NCBI GenBank assembly: GCA_016290995.1
Contig: JAEEVR010000003.1
Coordinates: 1 to 64,000, forward strand
Length of the DNA stretch: 64,000 nucleotides
Origin: Treponema sp.
GTDB lineage: Bacteria > Spirochaetota > Spirochaetia > Treponematales > Treponemataceae
Reading direction: 5' to 3'
A model generated the notes under the pieces. It saw only the letters and a list, made by a program, of their open reading frames with translations. It ran no database searches and was not told the DNA's origin. The position numbers and the translations under genes were made by a program. Shown here one piece after another: positions 33,269 to 42,067 of this stretch. The stretch's first letter is position 1. Each line of letters starts with the position of its first letter.

Positions 33269-35160
33269 GGAGCCGGAAAGAGTTCGTTGACCGCATTTGC
33301 CAAGGCCGTATTGTCATACATTTGGTCAAGCGTAAGAGACTTTTCGACAGGCGCTCCGTCTTCGCTGTTGCTCCAGTCCGCCTTATGCGACCCGCGCATG
33401 CAACCGGAATACTGGAAGGGAAAGCCGTCCGCGGTGCAGGCATAACGGACGACGCAGCTTCCGCCAACGCTTCTTATTCCCGCGATTTTTATGCCGTTGT
33501 CCCAGCAAATGTTCGCAAAAGAGTTTCCGCACGAAAATGTCACGTTGCTTGTAAGGACGACAAAGTTGTAGTTCTTTTTTTTGTCGTCGTCGTTTATCTT
33601 TCCGTCCAAGTTTATGTCGGCTGGCCCTGTCTCAACCTTCTTTCCGCCGGTGAAAAAATCATAATAAAGGGTGGCGGCGTCCTTTGGGTCAAGCAAAAAA
33701 CACAAGGCGTAATGAAGCGCGGCTGTGTCTCCGCCGGGGTTGCAAGAAAGGTCTATGACAACGTTCTTGACCGAGCTATAGGCGGGCGTGTTTTCAAGCG
33801 CGTAAAAGGACTTGTAAAAAATTCCCACAGTGTCGTCAGGAATGCTAATGCCGCCTGCGGAAGGATCAGGGTTTGGGCTTCCTGGTCGGGGAGAAGCGTA
33901 ATAGCTTTTCCAAAAGGCTTCTTTATATTCAAATTTATCAAAGCGGATTATCGCGGTCTTGTTTGAGTCGATGACCTCAAAGGCGGGCGTCACGGAACCC
34001 GAGGAGGACTTTCCTATGTAGCTTGCGCCGGAAGGGGCAGTTTTTTTCTTTTCGTCCCTGCCCTCCGGATATCTTTGCATGCGCACTATTAGCAAAGCGT
34101 ATTTATTGCTGAACCAATTTTGAGGTCCGTATTTTTCCGCGATATAGGCCTGCGAAACATAATCCTGCTTGGCGGTAAAAGACGAGTGCGCGTCTCCGTA
34201 CACCCTGTTATAAAGCATGTCAAGGCCCGCGATGTAATCAATGTAGGAGGAAGAAAGCAGGAGAGAACGAATGTCGCCCGCGTTTTGCAAAAGCATTTGC
34301 TCAAAGTCAAGAGGGTCGGTCGCGGCGACTTTTTCCTTTACAGGACATCCGCTTCCGTCATCGGCAAAGCCGTAATAGCCCGACCTCCCGTAGAGATTTT
34401 CGTGGATAAAGCGCAAAGTATTGTACGAAAGCGAAATCAGTTCCTTTGGCCGCTCCATTAAATTGCCCGCGGAATCAGTGTACCAGGGGCTTTTGTAAAA
34501 GGACGCATAGCCTGAATCCTTGTCGTAATAATCTTCGTCCGTTCCGGTAAAGTAAACGGCCTTGCCGTTGTAAAAGTAGCGCTCGTAATTTATCATTGAA
34601 AAAACATTTGAAAGGACAAAGAGGGGAATGTAAACGTCGTCGATTCCGCCATACACGCAAAAGCCGTATTTTGCAAGGTCAAAGGTCTTGGCCTTTTCGC
34701 CAGTGTAGGTTTTTACAAGCTTAAGAAAGCCGACAACTTCGATTGGGTCCATGCTTTGAAAGTCACCGAAGGTCGGCATGAAAATCGTGTCTGAGTCTTT
34801 GTTCACGACGATGACATATCTTTTGGCGGCGGCGTCCGGATCTTGTATGACATAACGGTAGTCGCCCTTTGAGTACGACTCCGAAACAACTGAATATTTC
34901 ATGCAAGACGTAAGGTAATGCCTAAGGCCCACATAGGGAACGTAGGAATCGCCCTTATAAAAACGCGCGCTCATCGAGCCTGTAAGCCGCTCCTTTGGCG
35001 CCAAGATGGGAAGAGCCTCCGAAACAAAAGCCAAGCTTTCTTCCTGGGTGGCGTCGGAATAAATGTTTGTAACTGGATTGTCGCTGTAGGAACAGGCTGC
35101 AAAACAAAAAGCTAAAAACGCAAGGCAAAAAGCGCCCAACATCTTAAAAATCTTTTTCAC
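33265..35160 (-). CDS. S41-like (C-terminal processing peptidase family) lipoprotein
   Basis: A 631-aa putative lipoprotein. The GTG at 35160 is chosen because GCAGGAGGACGC lies just before it and the resulting N-terminus (KKIFKMLGAFCLAFLAFCFAACS) is a lipoprotein signal with Cys. The C-terminal third resembles the S41 protease fold: VIRF..FEYKEAFWKSYY, VVIDLSCNPGGD and TSNVTFSCGNSFA, where the Ser of SCGNS is the candidate nucleophile. Between these lies DINLDGKINDDD, a Ca-binding EF-hand/dockerin-like loop. The N-terminal half is unrecognised and Tyr-rich. It overlaps the 32645 gene tail-to-tail by 4 bp. Peptidase activity is probable by family only. Confidence 0.8.
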   Translation of the reverse strand: MKKIFKMLGAFCLAFLAFCFAACSYSDNPVTNIYSDATQEESLAFVSEALPILAPKERLTGSMSARFYKGDSYVPYVGLRHYLTSCMKYSVVSESYSKGDYRYVIQDPDAAAKRYVIVVNKDSDTIFMPTFGDFQSMDPIEVVGFLKLVKTYTGEKAKTFDLAKYGFCVYGGIDDVYIPLFVLSNVFSMINYERYFYNGKAVYFTGTDEDYYDKDSGYASFYKSPWYTDSAGNLMERPKELISLSYNTLRFIHENLYGRSGYYGFADDGSGCPVKEKVAATDPLDFEQMLLQNAGDIRSLLLSSSYIDYIAGLDMLYNRVYGDAHSSFTAKQDYVSQAYIAEKYGPQNWFSNKYALLIVRMQRYPEGRDEKKKTAPSGASYIGKSSSGSVTPAFEVIDSNKTAIIRFDKFEYKEAFWKSYYASPRPGSPNPDPSAGGISIPDDTVGIFYKSFYALENTPAYSSVKNVVIDLSCNPGGDTAALHYALCFLLDPKDAATLYYDFFTGGKKVETGPADINLDGKINDDDKKKNYNFVVLTSNVTFSCGNSFANICWDNGIKIAGIRSVGGSCVVRYACTADGFPFQYSGCMRGSHKADWSNSEDGAPVEKSLTLDQMYDNTALANAVNELFPAP

Positions 35161-35248
35161 GCGTCCTCCTGCATTCCCTTTCATTTTAACAAAAAAAGCG
35201 AGCCTTGAATAGGGAGCGGCGCCGACAGCGCAAGGCAAACTCTGCCAC

Positions 35249-35277
35249 TAGCAAAAACGCGAAAAATGCGGTAATAT
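35249..35277 (+). promoter_or_regulatory. Promoter for aroB, predicted leaderless
   Basis: TAGCAA (35249-35254), 17-bp spacer, TAATAT (35272-35277), six bases, ATG. No Shine-Dalgarno. The same CTAGCAAAA box and exact geometry occur before deoC. Confidence 0.5.
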
Positions 35278-35283
35278 GGCTTT

Positions 35284-36453
35284 ATGCAAGAAAACGCCTT
35301 TTCTATAAATTACCAAAAGCAATATATCGCGACGCCAAAAAGCGAAATTCATTTTATCCAGGACAAAATCGACTTAAAAAAGCTTTTCTTTTCGCAAGCC
35401 AAAGATTGCCGCCGCCTTTTTACGCTTGACGCAAACGTGGCCGCCCTGCCCTGCCTTAAAAATTTCGTCGCGCTCTTCAGCTCAGACGGAAAACAAGACC
35501 AAAAAGCCGCCGCCAAAATCAAGCCCGGAGTTTACGATGGCTCAGGCGCGGCAAAAGGAAACGCTCTTGTCATCGTAAAGTCCGGCGAAAAATACAAAAC
35601 AATAAAGACGGTTTTGCAAATTGTAACGGCCGCGCTGGACCGCGCCTTTACCCGCAAAGACGTTTTCTGCGCGATCGGCGGCGGCGTTCTTACCGACATG
35701 ACAGCCTTTGCCGCTTCGCTTTACAAGCGCGGCGCGGTTTGCGAATTCGTTCCGACAACTTTGCTTGCGATGGTTGACGCCGCGATGGGCGGAAAGACAG
35801 GATGCGACTTTGACGACTACAAAAACATGATCGGGGCCTTTTACCCCGCCCGCGCGCTTTACGTTTACCCGGACTTTGTCCAAAGCCTTAACGAGCGCGA
35901 ATACCGATCGGGCTTTGCCGAAGCTTTTAAGACCGCTCTTCTTTACGACAAAAAAATGTTTTCCGAAATTTCAAAAAAGCGCGAGCTTGTAAAAAAGCGC
36001 GACAAGGCCTTTGTCTTTAAGATGATTCAGGCCTGCGCCAAGGCCAAGGCGCGCGTGGTTCAAAAGGACATGACCGAAAAAAACATCAGAATGCAGCTTA
36101 ACCTTGGCCACACATTTGGACACGCGCTTGAAACTTGCGCGGGTCTTGGAAAAGTGGCGCACGGCGACGCTGTCGCTTGGGGAATCAGCCGAGCGTTGGA
36201 GCTAAGTCAAAAGCTTGGCCTTTGCTCAAAAGAATACAAAGAAGAAGTTTTCGCCCTTTTGGATTATTTTGGATGGGAGACAAAAGCCGCTCCAAAATAT
36301 TTTTGCCCAAAAGACGGCGGCAAAAAAATTCTTGAGGCGATGCGCCGCGACAAAAAGAATTCATCCAACAAAATCCGCGTGATATTGCAGCGCGGCCTTT
36401 GCGATACAGTAATAACGGAAGTCTCCGACAAGGATATTTTAAAATGCCTGTAA
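35284..36453 (+). CDS. aroB: 3-dehydroquinate synthase
   Basis: A 389-aa AroB, second enzyme of the shikimate pathway. The NAD-binding segment is AIGGGVLTDMTAFAASLYKRG, the metal-site and substrate motifs are VPTTLLAMVDAAMGGKTGCD and KNMIGAFYPA, and LGHTFGHALE supplies the metal-binding histidine. The N-terminal domain holds an extra segment (DGKQDQKAAAKIKPG near residues 68-82) containing a QDQKA unit of the dispersed repeat seen in tsaB. The ATG has no ribosome site; the promoter geometry predicts a leaderless mRNA. It overlaps the cysteine desulfurase gene by 10 bp. Together with the DAHP synthase fusion it indicates de novo aromatic synthesis. Confidence 0.93.
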   Translation: MQENAFSINYQKQYIATPKSEIHFIQDKIDLKKLFFSQAKDCRRLFTLDANVAALPCLKNFVALFSSDGKQDQKAAAKIKPGVYDGSGAAKGNALVIVKSGEKYKTIKTVLQIVTAALDRAFTRKDVFCAIGGGVLTDMTAFAASLYKRGAVCEFVPTTLLAMVDAAMGGKTGCDFDDYKNMIGAFYPARALYVYPDFVQSLNEREYRSGFAEAFKTALLYDKKMFSEISKKRELVKKRDKAFVFKMIQACAKAKARVVQKDMTEKNIRMQLNLGHTFGHALETCAGLGKVAHGDAVAWGISRALELSQKLGLCSKEYKEEVFALLDYFGWETKAAPKYFCPKDGGKKILEAMRRDKKNSSNKIRVILQRGLCDTVITEVSDKDILKCL

Positions 36454-37646
36454 ATCCAGAACTCTACTTTGACTGGGCCGCGACCGCGATTCCCGACCAA
36501 GACATTTTGGAGGCCGCGCTAAAGGAATCCTTGGCGGCTTGGGCCAACCCTTCAAGCGTTCACGCCGCCGGCAAAGAGGCTCGCGCCGCGTTGGAAAAAG
36601 CGCGCTCGGACTGCGCGGCCGTTTTGGGCGTCCAGACCAAGCAAATTTTCTTCACCTCAGGCGGAACCGAAAGCGACCACATTCCCCTGCTCGCCATACT
36701 CAACCGGCCCGAAAAAGGAAACGTCGCCGTAAGCTCAATCGAACATCCGGCCTTGCGCGAAATGGCCGACGAACTAAAAAAATGCGGAATTGAATGCAAG
36801 CTGATCCCCGCAGACAAAAACGGCTTTGTCACGCCGGAAGCGGTGTTGCAAACCGTTGACGCAAAGACCCTTTTCGTGTCCGTAATGTCGGTGAACAACG
36901 AAACCGGAGCGGTACAGCCAATCCAAAAAATTGCCGCCGCGCTTGAGGAACAATACAAGGGCAAGCGAAAGCCGCGCTTTCACGTTGACTGCGTTCAAGC
37001 CCTTGGAAAAATACCGATCGATTTCTTGAACGAACCTGGAATTGACTCGGCAGCCTTTAGCGCCCACAAAATTTGCGGACCGCGCGGCATCGGCATTCTT
37101 TACTTAAAAAAAGAGGAAGAAATATTTTTGCGCGGCGGCGGCCAGGAAGGAGGCGTTCGTAGCGGAACCGAAAACCTTTTTGGCTCCATCGCCTTTGCAA
37201 AATGCCTTGAGCGCCACGCGATTTCCGCGCCGCGCGCCGAGCCCAAAAACGGCGGCAAGCCAAAAAGCGCCGCGCGCTTTGAGGAACAAAAGGCCTGGAC
37301 GACGGATTTTATAAAGGAACTGCTCGCCATAAAAGGCTGCGAAATAATTCCCGCCGCGCGCGGCGTTCTTAGTCAGGAAAACTTTTCGCCGTGGGTCGTG
37401 CAAGCAAGCTTTCAAAAGATTCCGGGCCAGGTAATGCTCCGCGCCTTGGACGCAAAAGGCATTTGCGTTTCGACCGGCAGCGCTTGCTCGTCAAAAAAAG
37501 CCTCGCGGCCTATATTGGAAGCGATGGGAGTTCCGGCGGCGCAAAGGGAAACGTCAGTCCGCTTTAGCTTTGGCCCAAAGACTACGCGCCAAGGAATGCA
37601 GGCGCTTTTGGACGCGATAAAAGAAGTTTGCGCGGCATTTAACTAA
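36444..37646 (+). CDS. Cysteine desulfurase (NifS/IscS family)
   Basis: A 400-aa PLP enzyme that takes sulfur from cysteine for Fe-S clusters or tRNA thiolation. The ATG at 36444 lies within the end of aroB; a longer frame is rejected. Motifs: FDWAATAIPD, SGGTESDHIP, HVDCVQALGKIPIDF, the PLP lysine in SAHKICGPRGIGIL, and the catalytic-loop cysteine in STGSACSSKKA. SxxK/His placement and the short cysteine loop agree with NifS/IscS rather than SufS. A Lys/Ala/Pro-rich insert (PRAEPKNGGKPKSAARFEEQ, about residues 263-282) is unusual and consists of two similar 18-bp units. No IscU or thiI gene is adjacent. Confidence 0.92.
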   Translation: MPVNPELYFDWAATAIPDQDILEAALKESLAAWANPSSVHAAGKEARAALEKARSDCAAVLGVQTKQIFFTSGGTESDHIPLLAILNRPEKGNVAVSSIEHPALREMADELKKCGIECKLIPADKNGFVTPEAVLQTVDAKTLFVSVMSVNNETGAVQPIQKIAAALEEQYKGKRKPRFHVDCVQALGKIPIDFLNEPGIDSAAFSAHKICGPRGIGILYLKKEEEIFLRGGGQEGGVRSGTENLFGSIAFAKCLERHAISAPRAEPKNGGKPKSAARFEEQKAWTTDFIKELLAIKGCEIIPAARGVLSQENFSPWVVQASFQKIPGQVMLRALDAKGICVSTGSACSSKKASRPILEAMGVPAAQRETSVRFSFGPKTTRQGMQALLDAIKEVCAAFN

Positions 37647-38658
37647 ACTTTGTACTGCCCAATTGGCCGCAGGCGCCTTTGATTCCGGCTCCGCGGCGGC
37701 GGCGCAAAGTTACGTTAAGGCCCGCGGCCTCCAACTCTTTTACAAAATCCTCGCACTCTTTTTGAGCCGGTTCTTCAAAGGGAAGGCTTTTTATTGGATT
37801 CCAAGGAATAAGATTAATGTTAACGTCAATGCCGCGCGCGAATTCAATCATGCGGCGGGCGCTGTCAGGCCCGGTGTTTTGGCCGGCCAAAAGCGCGGCT
37901 TCAAGCGTCACTCGGCGGCCCGATTTTTGCGCGTAGTAGTCAATCGCCTTTCTAACTTCACTCAAGGGATTTGTCTTTGTAACGGGCATAAGGGCCGCGC
38001 GCAAGTCCGGGTCAGCGGTTGTAAGGCTTAAGGCCAGGCGAATCTTTGGTCCGTTGTCAGCCAAATCGTAAATGCCCTTAACAAGTCCGCAAGTTGAAAG
38101 CGTTATTCTTTTTGTTCCAAGCGCGCGGCCTTCTTTGTCAGTCAAAACCGCAATCGCTTTTCTTATCGATTCAAGGTTGAGCATCGGCTCGCCCATTCCC
38201 ATAAAGACAATGTTTTGCAGCTGGCCGCATTCCTTTTCCAAAAACAAAAACTGCTCGACAATTTCGGCCGCGGTCAAATTGCGGGCAAAGCCCAAATGGC
38301 CTGTCTGGCAAAAAGCGCAAGCCATCGCGCAGCCGGCCTGGCAAGAAACGCAAGCGGTTTTTCGGCCTTCGATGTCGGTAAGCAAAACGGTTTCGATTAA
38401 AAGGCCGTCAAAAGTTTTTATTTGCAGCTTTACCGTTCCGTCGGCGTCTTTAAAAACTTGGTTTACGCAAGAGGAGCGCAAGGAGGCTTTTTCTTTTAGG
38501 GAATCGCGCAAGTCTTTGGGAAGATTTGTCATTTGGTCAAAGGATTCCACGCCAAGAGAAAGCCATTTAAAAATCTGCTTTCCTCTAAATGCGGGAGACA
38601 AATTTAACCCAGAGCAAATTTCATCCGGCAAAAGGCCGGTCAAGGCAAGCATTTCCAT
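37639..38658 (-). CDS. rlmN: Dual-specificity RNA methyltransferase RlmN
   Basis: A 339-aa radical-SAM enzyme that methylates C2 of A2503 in 23S rRNA and A37 of some tRNAs. The 4Fe-4S motif is CAMACAFC (CxxxCxxC) within CQAGCAMACAFCQTGHLGF; also present are FMGMGEPMLN, STCGLVKGI and the catalytic C-terminal cysteine in GACGQLG. The ATG at 38658 is used, with TTG 38661 just before it. It starts immediately after the TPR gene stop and overlaps the cysteine desulfurase tail-to-tail by 8 bp. Confidence 0.96.
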   Translation of the reverse strand: MEMLALTGLLPDEICSGLNLSPAFRGKQIFKWLSLGVESFDQMTNLPKDLRDSLKEKASLRSSCVNQVFKDADGTVKLQIKTFDGLLIETVLLTDIEGRKTACVSCQAGCAMACAFCQTGHLGFARNLTAAEIVEQFLFLEKECGQLQNIVFMGMGEPMLNLESIRKAIAVLTDKEGRALGTKRITLSTCGLVKGIYDLADNGPKIRLALSLTTADPDLRAALMPVTKTNPLSEVRKAIDYYAQKSGRRVTLEAALLAGQNTGPDSARRMIEFARGIDVNINLIPWNPIKSLPFEEPAQKECEDFVKELEAAGLNVTLRRRRGAGIKGACGQLGSTKFS

Positions 38659-38663
38659 CAACG

Positions 38664-39800
38664 CTAGGCGTTTTTCTTAAGGCGTTCCAAAGTGTCGTTA
38701 ATGGCTTGGCTTCTAATGCCAAACTTTTGGAAAGACTCAAGGGTTTCGATCGCCTTTTTCTTTTGGTTCATCTTTGTGTAGCTGTCAGCCAAGTCGATGT
38801 AAAGGCGGTAATTTTTGGGATCGTTTTTGATCAAGGCTCCAAGACGTTCGGCGCTTTCTTCGTAGCGGCCCTCGCCCTTGCAAATAAGAGCCAAGCCAAG
38901 CGCGGCGTAAATGTCAAAGTCGATGTTCATCGCCTTGTTATAATACATCTCGGCAGTCCTATAGTCGCCGGAATTGCGGTAAGCGTCGCCAGCGCGGGTA
39001 AGAATAACCTTGTTGTTTGGATCCATGTCCAAAATCTTGTTCCAATATTCGATTGAGCGGAACTGTTGGTTCATTCCGCGATAGCAGTCGGCCAAACCAA
39101 AGAGCGCGTAAAAGTTTTTGGGATCAAGGCTAAGCGCCCTTTCAAAATACGGAACGCCCTTTTCAAAGCTCTTTAGCTTGCGGTGGCAGTTTCCGATGCT
39201 GGTCAAAACGCGGATGTCAACCTGGTTTTCGTTAAGCTCAAGCATTCTTGTCCAGTAAAAGAGAGCGTCAGTGTATTCCTTAAAGTCATAGTGCAAGTGG
39301 CCCAAACCGATCAAGGCGTAGGGATTGTTTTCTTCCATGTCCAAAACTTTAAGATAAAGCTGCTTGCTCTTTTTAAAGTCGCGGATTTTTCTATAAGCGT
39401 CGGCCACGCGAGTCAACACCGTGATGTTGCGGTCGTCGTGAACCAAGTACTGTTCCCAAATGTCAATCGCCTTGTGGAACTGGTTGAGCGTTTTGTAGCA
39501 GTCGGCCAAACCAAAAAGAGCGTAGTTGTTTCCGGGATAAAATGAAAGGCACTTTGTGTAGTAGTCGATGGCGTCGTTAAAGTGGTTAAGCTTTCGCTCG
39601 CTGTCGCCCAAGCCTACCAAAGCGTAATTGTTGTTGTTTTCAATTTCTAGAATCTTTTTAAATTCGGCTTTTGCTTTGTCAATCTCGCCTTCTTTAAGAA
39701 GCTGGTATCCGCGCTTGGAAAGTTCGGCGATTTCGTTGTTCTTTCCATCGATTTTGATCTCTGGATATTCCTCAAATGAATTCTGTCCGATGTCGCTCAT
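38664..39800 (-). CDS. TPR-repeat protein (378 aa)
   Basis: A soluble protein made almost entirely of tetratricopeptide repeats, about nine units from residue 28 to 370 (each with patterns such as NNYALVGLGDSERKLNHFND, NPYALIGLGHLHYDFKEYTD, NFYALFGLADCYRGMNQQFR). The ALxGLxD motif recurs at 34-residue spacing. No enzymatic domain or signal peptide, so it is probably a cytoplasmic scaffold. The start follows CAGGAGTTAAAAA. It sits between the 119-aa gene and rlmN in one transcription unit; its partner is unknown. Confidence 0.9.
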   Translation of the reverse strand: MSDIGQNSFEEYPEIKIDGKNNEIAELSKRGYQLLKEGEIDKAKAEFKKILEIENNNNYALVGLGDSERKLNHFNDAIDYYTKCLSFYPGNNYALFGLADCYKTLNQFHKAIDIWEQYLVHDDRNITVLTRVADAYRKIRDFKKSKQLYLKVLDMEENNPYALIGLGHLHYDFKEYTDALFYWTRMLELNENQVDIRVLTSIGNCHRKLKSFEKGVPYFERALSLDPKNFYALFGLADCYRGMNQQFRSIEYWNKILDMDPNNKVILTRAGDAYRNSGDYRTAEMYYNKAMNIDFDIYAALGLALICKGEGRYEESAERLGALIKNDPKNYRLYIDLADSYTKMNQKKKAIETLESFQKFGIRSQAINDTLERLKKNA

Positions 39801-39843
39801 TTTTTAACTCCTGTGGAACAGCTCCAACGCCCAAGGCTTTTGG

Positions 39844-40203
39844 CTACTGCTCGCCATTGTTTTGATCGTCTTTTAATAGACTTCCAATTGTCGCGGCGAT
39901 TTTTTCGTAAATCGGCCCAACTTTGCTGGTGTTATGCGCAAGCGTATACATTTTAAGCGCCTTAAGCGTTTGCTTTTTTTTGGCGTATTCATCGCCAACG
40001 CGAATCAATCCGTCGGAATATCCGGTTGTCAAATAAACGCGCCTAGCGCTTTCGATGTCTCCGTTGTTAAAAAAAACGTTCCCACGCCTGTTGAGGATTG
40101 CCTTTTGTTCGGACGAAAGCCCTTGAATGGGTCTGTCGGTAACTTTTATAAATCCGTCGGGAATTTGCTTTTCGTCCACAACGTCTTTAAAATTTAAGGC
40201 CAT
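39844..40203 (-). CDS. Uncharacterised 119-aa protein with TPR-like end
   Basis: A small acidic/basic mixed protein. The ATG at 40203 is chosen over the TTG 12 nt upstream and is preceded by TTGGAAAAGTTT. The stretch SARRVYLTTGYSDGLIRVGDEYAKKKQTLKALKMY (about 53-87) looks like one or two TPR-type helical hairpins; the N-terminus (LNFKDVVDEKQIPDGFIKVT) is not recognised. It is 43 nt upstream of the nine-TPR gene and probably co-transcribed, so the two may act together. No signal peptide. Confidence 0.75.
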   Translation of the reverse strand: MALNFKDVVDEKQIPDGFIKVTDRPIQGLSSEQKAILNRRGNVFFNNGDIESARRVYLTTGYSDGLIRVGDEYAKKKQTLKALKMYTLAHNTSKVGPIYEKIAATIGSLLKDDQNNGEQ

Positions 40204-40242
40204 AAACTTTTCCAATTGTTTTTTTAATTCAACGCCATTTCA

Positions 40243-40270
40243 ATTATAACATATTATTTTAATTTGTCAA
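40243..40270 (-). promoter_or_regulatory. Sigma-70 promoter for the TPR-rlmN unit
   Basis: Minus strand TTGACA (40265-40270), 16-bp spacer, TATAAT (40243-40248); both boxes are perfect. Confidence 0.8.
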
Positions 40271-40304
40271 GAAAATAATTCCCCTATCGGCCCGCTTCCA
40301 CCGC

Positions 40305-40333
40305 TAGCAAAAGAAGGCAAAAAATGCTAGTAT
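40305..40333 (+). promoter_or_regulatory. Promoter for deoC, predicted leaderless
   Basis: TAGCAA (40305-40310), 17-bp spacer, TGC-TAGTAT (40328-40333, with an extended -10 TG), six bases, ATG. No Shine-Dalgarno. Same layout as aroB. Confidence 0.5.
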
Positions 40334-40339
40334 TTCCCT

Positions 40340-41053
40340 ATGACAAAAGAAGAAGTTTGCAAAATGATAGACCACACGCTTTTGGCCGCCACGGCTACAA
40401 AGGCGCAAATCCAAAAACTCTGCGCGGAGGCGGCCCAGCGCTCCTTTGCGTCAGTTTGCGTAAACCCGGTTTGGGTTCCCCTTGCGGCCAAGGAACTGCA
40501 AGGAAAAACACCAGCCATATGTACAGTAATCGGTTTTCCTTTGGGAGCGGAAAAAAGCCAAATAAAAGCCCTTGCCGCTAAAGAGGCCGTTCTTGACGGA
40601 GCGGACGAAATAGACATGGTGATCAATATCGGAGCGGCAAAAGAAGGCCGCTTTGACCTTGTCCAGGAAGACATCGCGGCCGTTGTCCAGGCCGTAAAGG
40701 AAGCCGGCGCCCAAAAGGGCAAAAAAGCGCTTGTAAAGGTTATCGTTGAAACTTGCTATTTGACCGACCAAGAAATAGAAGGCGCATGCTTAGCCGCCAA
40801 AAAAGCCGGCGCGGACTTTGTAAAGACCTCAACCGGTTTTGGAACGCCAAAAGACGCCGCGGGCAATCCCCTTCCCAACGGAGCGCAAGTCCGACACGTT
40901 CAGCTTATGCGAAAAACTGTTGGGCCCGACATGGGCGTAAAGGCAAGCGGCGGAATCCGCGACGCGGCCGCGGCCCGCGCCTTGATAGAGGCCGGAGCCA
41001 ACCGTTTGGGCTGCAGCGCCGGCGTGGCGATTGCGGAAAGCTGGAAAGAATAA
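40340..41053 (+). CDS. deoC: Deoxyribose-phosphate aldolase
   Basis: A 237-aa class I aldolase that splits 2-deoxyribose 5-phosphate into glyceraldehyde 3-phosphate and acetaldehyde. Motifs: [15 protein letters not shown] at the N-terminus, [19 protein letters not shown] and FVKTSTGF, whose lysine forms the Schiff base, and VKASGGIRD with the second conserved lysine. The length is slightly above the family's usual 220 aa. It stands alone and diverges from the TPR-rlmN unit. It converges on the MBL-fold gene across 42 bp with a weak GTCGC/GCGAC hairpin. Confidence 0.96.
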   Translation: MTKEEVCKMIDHTLLAATATKAQIQKLCAEAAQRSFASVCVNPVWVPLAAKELQGKTPAICTVIGFPLGAEKSQIKALAAKEAVLDGADEIDMVINIGAAKEGRFDLVQEDIAAVVQAVKEAGAQKGKKALVKVIVETCYLTDQEIEGACLAAKKAGADFVKTSTGFGTPKDAAGNPLPNGAQVRHVQLMRKTVGPDMGVKASGGIRDAAAARALIEAGANRLGCSAGVAIAESWKE

Positions 41054-41095
41054 GTCGCCCGCGACGCTCGCGACGCGCGGCATTATGCGGACAGT

Positions 41096-42067
41096 TTAGG
41101 CCTTGTCCGCCGTTCCGCCGACCGTCTGCCAGTACATTTTGTTTTTTTCAAAAAACCAGCGGACGCGGCCTTCCTTGTAAAGGTAAGTCAAATACGAGCG
41201 GATGGAGCTTCCGATAAGCATAAATTGGCTTAAGCGCAAGGTCATGTCGCTTTTGTCGGCAAAAGCCTTTAAAAGCTCCTCGTGCGTTTTTGGCTGGACC
41301 AAAATCTCTTCTATCAGCCTTTCGTTTGAAATCGTGGAAATCAAATTAAGTTCCGAAAGCTCGTCAACTTCGTCGTAAACGTCTCCGTGGCTTGGAACAA
41401 AAAAATCGGCCTTTATTTTGGCTATTCGCAAAAGGGATTCCTTAAAGGATTTTACGTCCACCACAAAGGGCGTCCAAAAGCGGTTTAGCATCGTTCGGCC
41501 AAAGATTCCGTCGCCGGCGTAAAAAACTTTTTTTCCGTCGGGGCCGGCCGCCAACACTCCAATCATGTCAAAGCTGTGGCCTGCAAGAGGAATGAATTCA
41601 AATTCAAAATCGCCGCATTTTATTTTTTGTCCGGCGCCGACAACTTGGTCAACAAAACATTGCGGCGAGTGAAAGTACGGCGTGTCCAGTTCCGGCAAGG
41701 GAAAGGCCCCGTAAAAAGACGTCGCTTGGATTTGCGGAGTTTCGGCGCAAGATTTTTCGGCTTGGGTGGTCCAGACTTGGCAGCCCGTTTTTTCTTTAAG
41801 CCAAGCGGCGCCGCCAATGTGGTCGGCGTGAGCGTGGGTGCAAACAATCGCCTTTACGCAAAGCTTTCCAAAACGATCTTGGCAAGCCTGGTAAATTTTT
41901 TGCGCAAAGGCAGCGTCTTCGCCAGCGTCGATAAAATAGATTTCCGTTAAGTCAGGAGAAACTTTTTGGGCGGCGACGCCAATGTTCGTCGGGCCGGGAA
42001 AAACATAAAGGCCGGAGGCAAGTTCCTTTAGCGTCAATTCTTGGCATTTGATTTCAGCCAAAATCAT
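41096..42067 (-). CDS. MBL-fold metallo-hydrolase
   Basis: A 323-aa metallo-beta-lactamase-fold protein. The metal motif is intact, HAHADH in CTHAHADHIGGAAW, with further ligands in LAGHSFDMIG (His), GDGIFG (Asp) and SHGDV (His). The C-terminal 80 residues form a winged-helix-like region (KTHEELLKAFADKSDMTLRL, then YLYKEGRVRWFFEKN), as in the LACTB2/RNase-like subgroup, so nuclease or thioester hydrolase activity are alternatives. The start overlaps the stop of the small membrane-protein gene by 4 bp. It ends the four-gene greA unit. Confidence 0.87.
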   Translation of the reverse strand: MILAEIKCQELTLKELASGLYVFPGPTNIGVAAQKVSPDLTEIYFIDAGEDAAFAQKIYQACQDRFGKLCVKAIVCTHAHADHIGGAAWLKEKTGCQVWTTQAEKSCAETPQIQATSFYGAFPLPELDTPYFHSPQCFVDQVVGAGQKIKCGDFEFEFIPLAGHSFDMIGVLAAGPDGKKVFYAGDGIFGRTMLNRFWTPFVVDVKSFKESLLRIAKIKADFFVPSHGDVYDEVDELSELNLISTISNERLIEEILVQPKTHEELLKAFADKSDMTLRLSQFMLIGSSIRSYLTYLYKEGRVRWFFEKNKMYWQTVGGTADKA

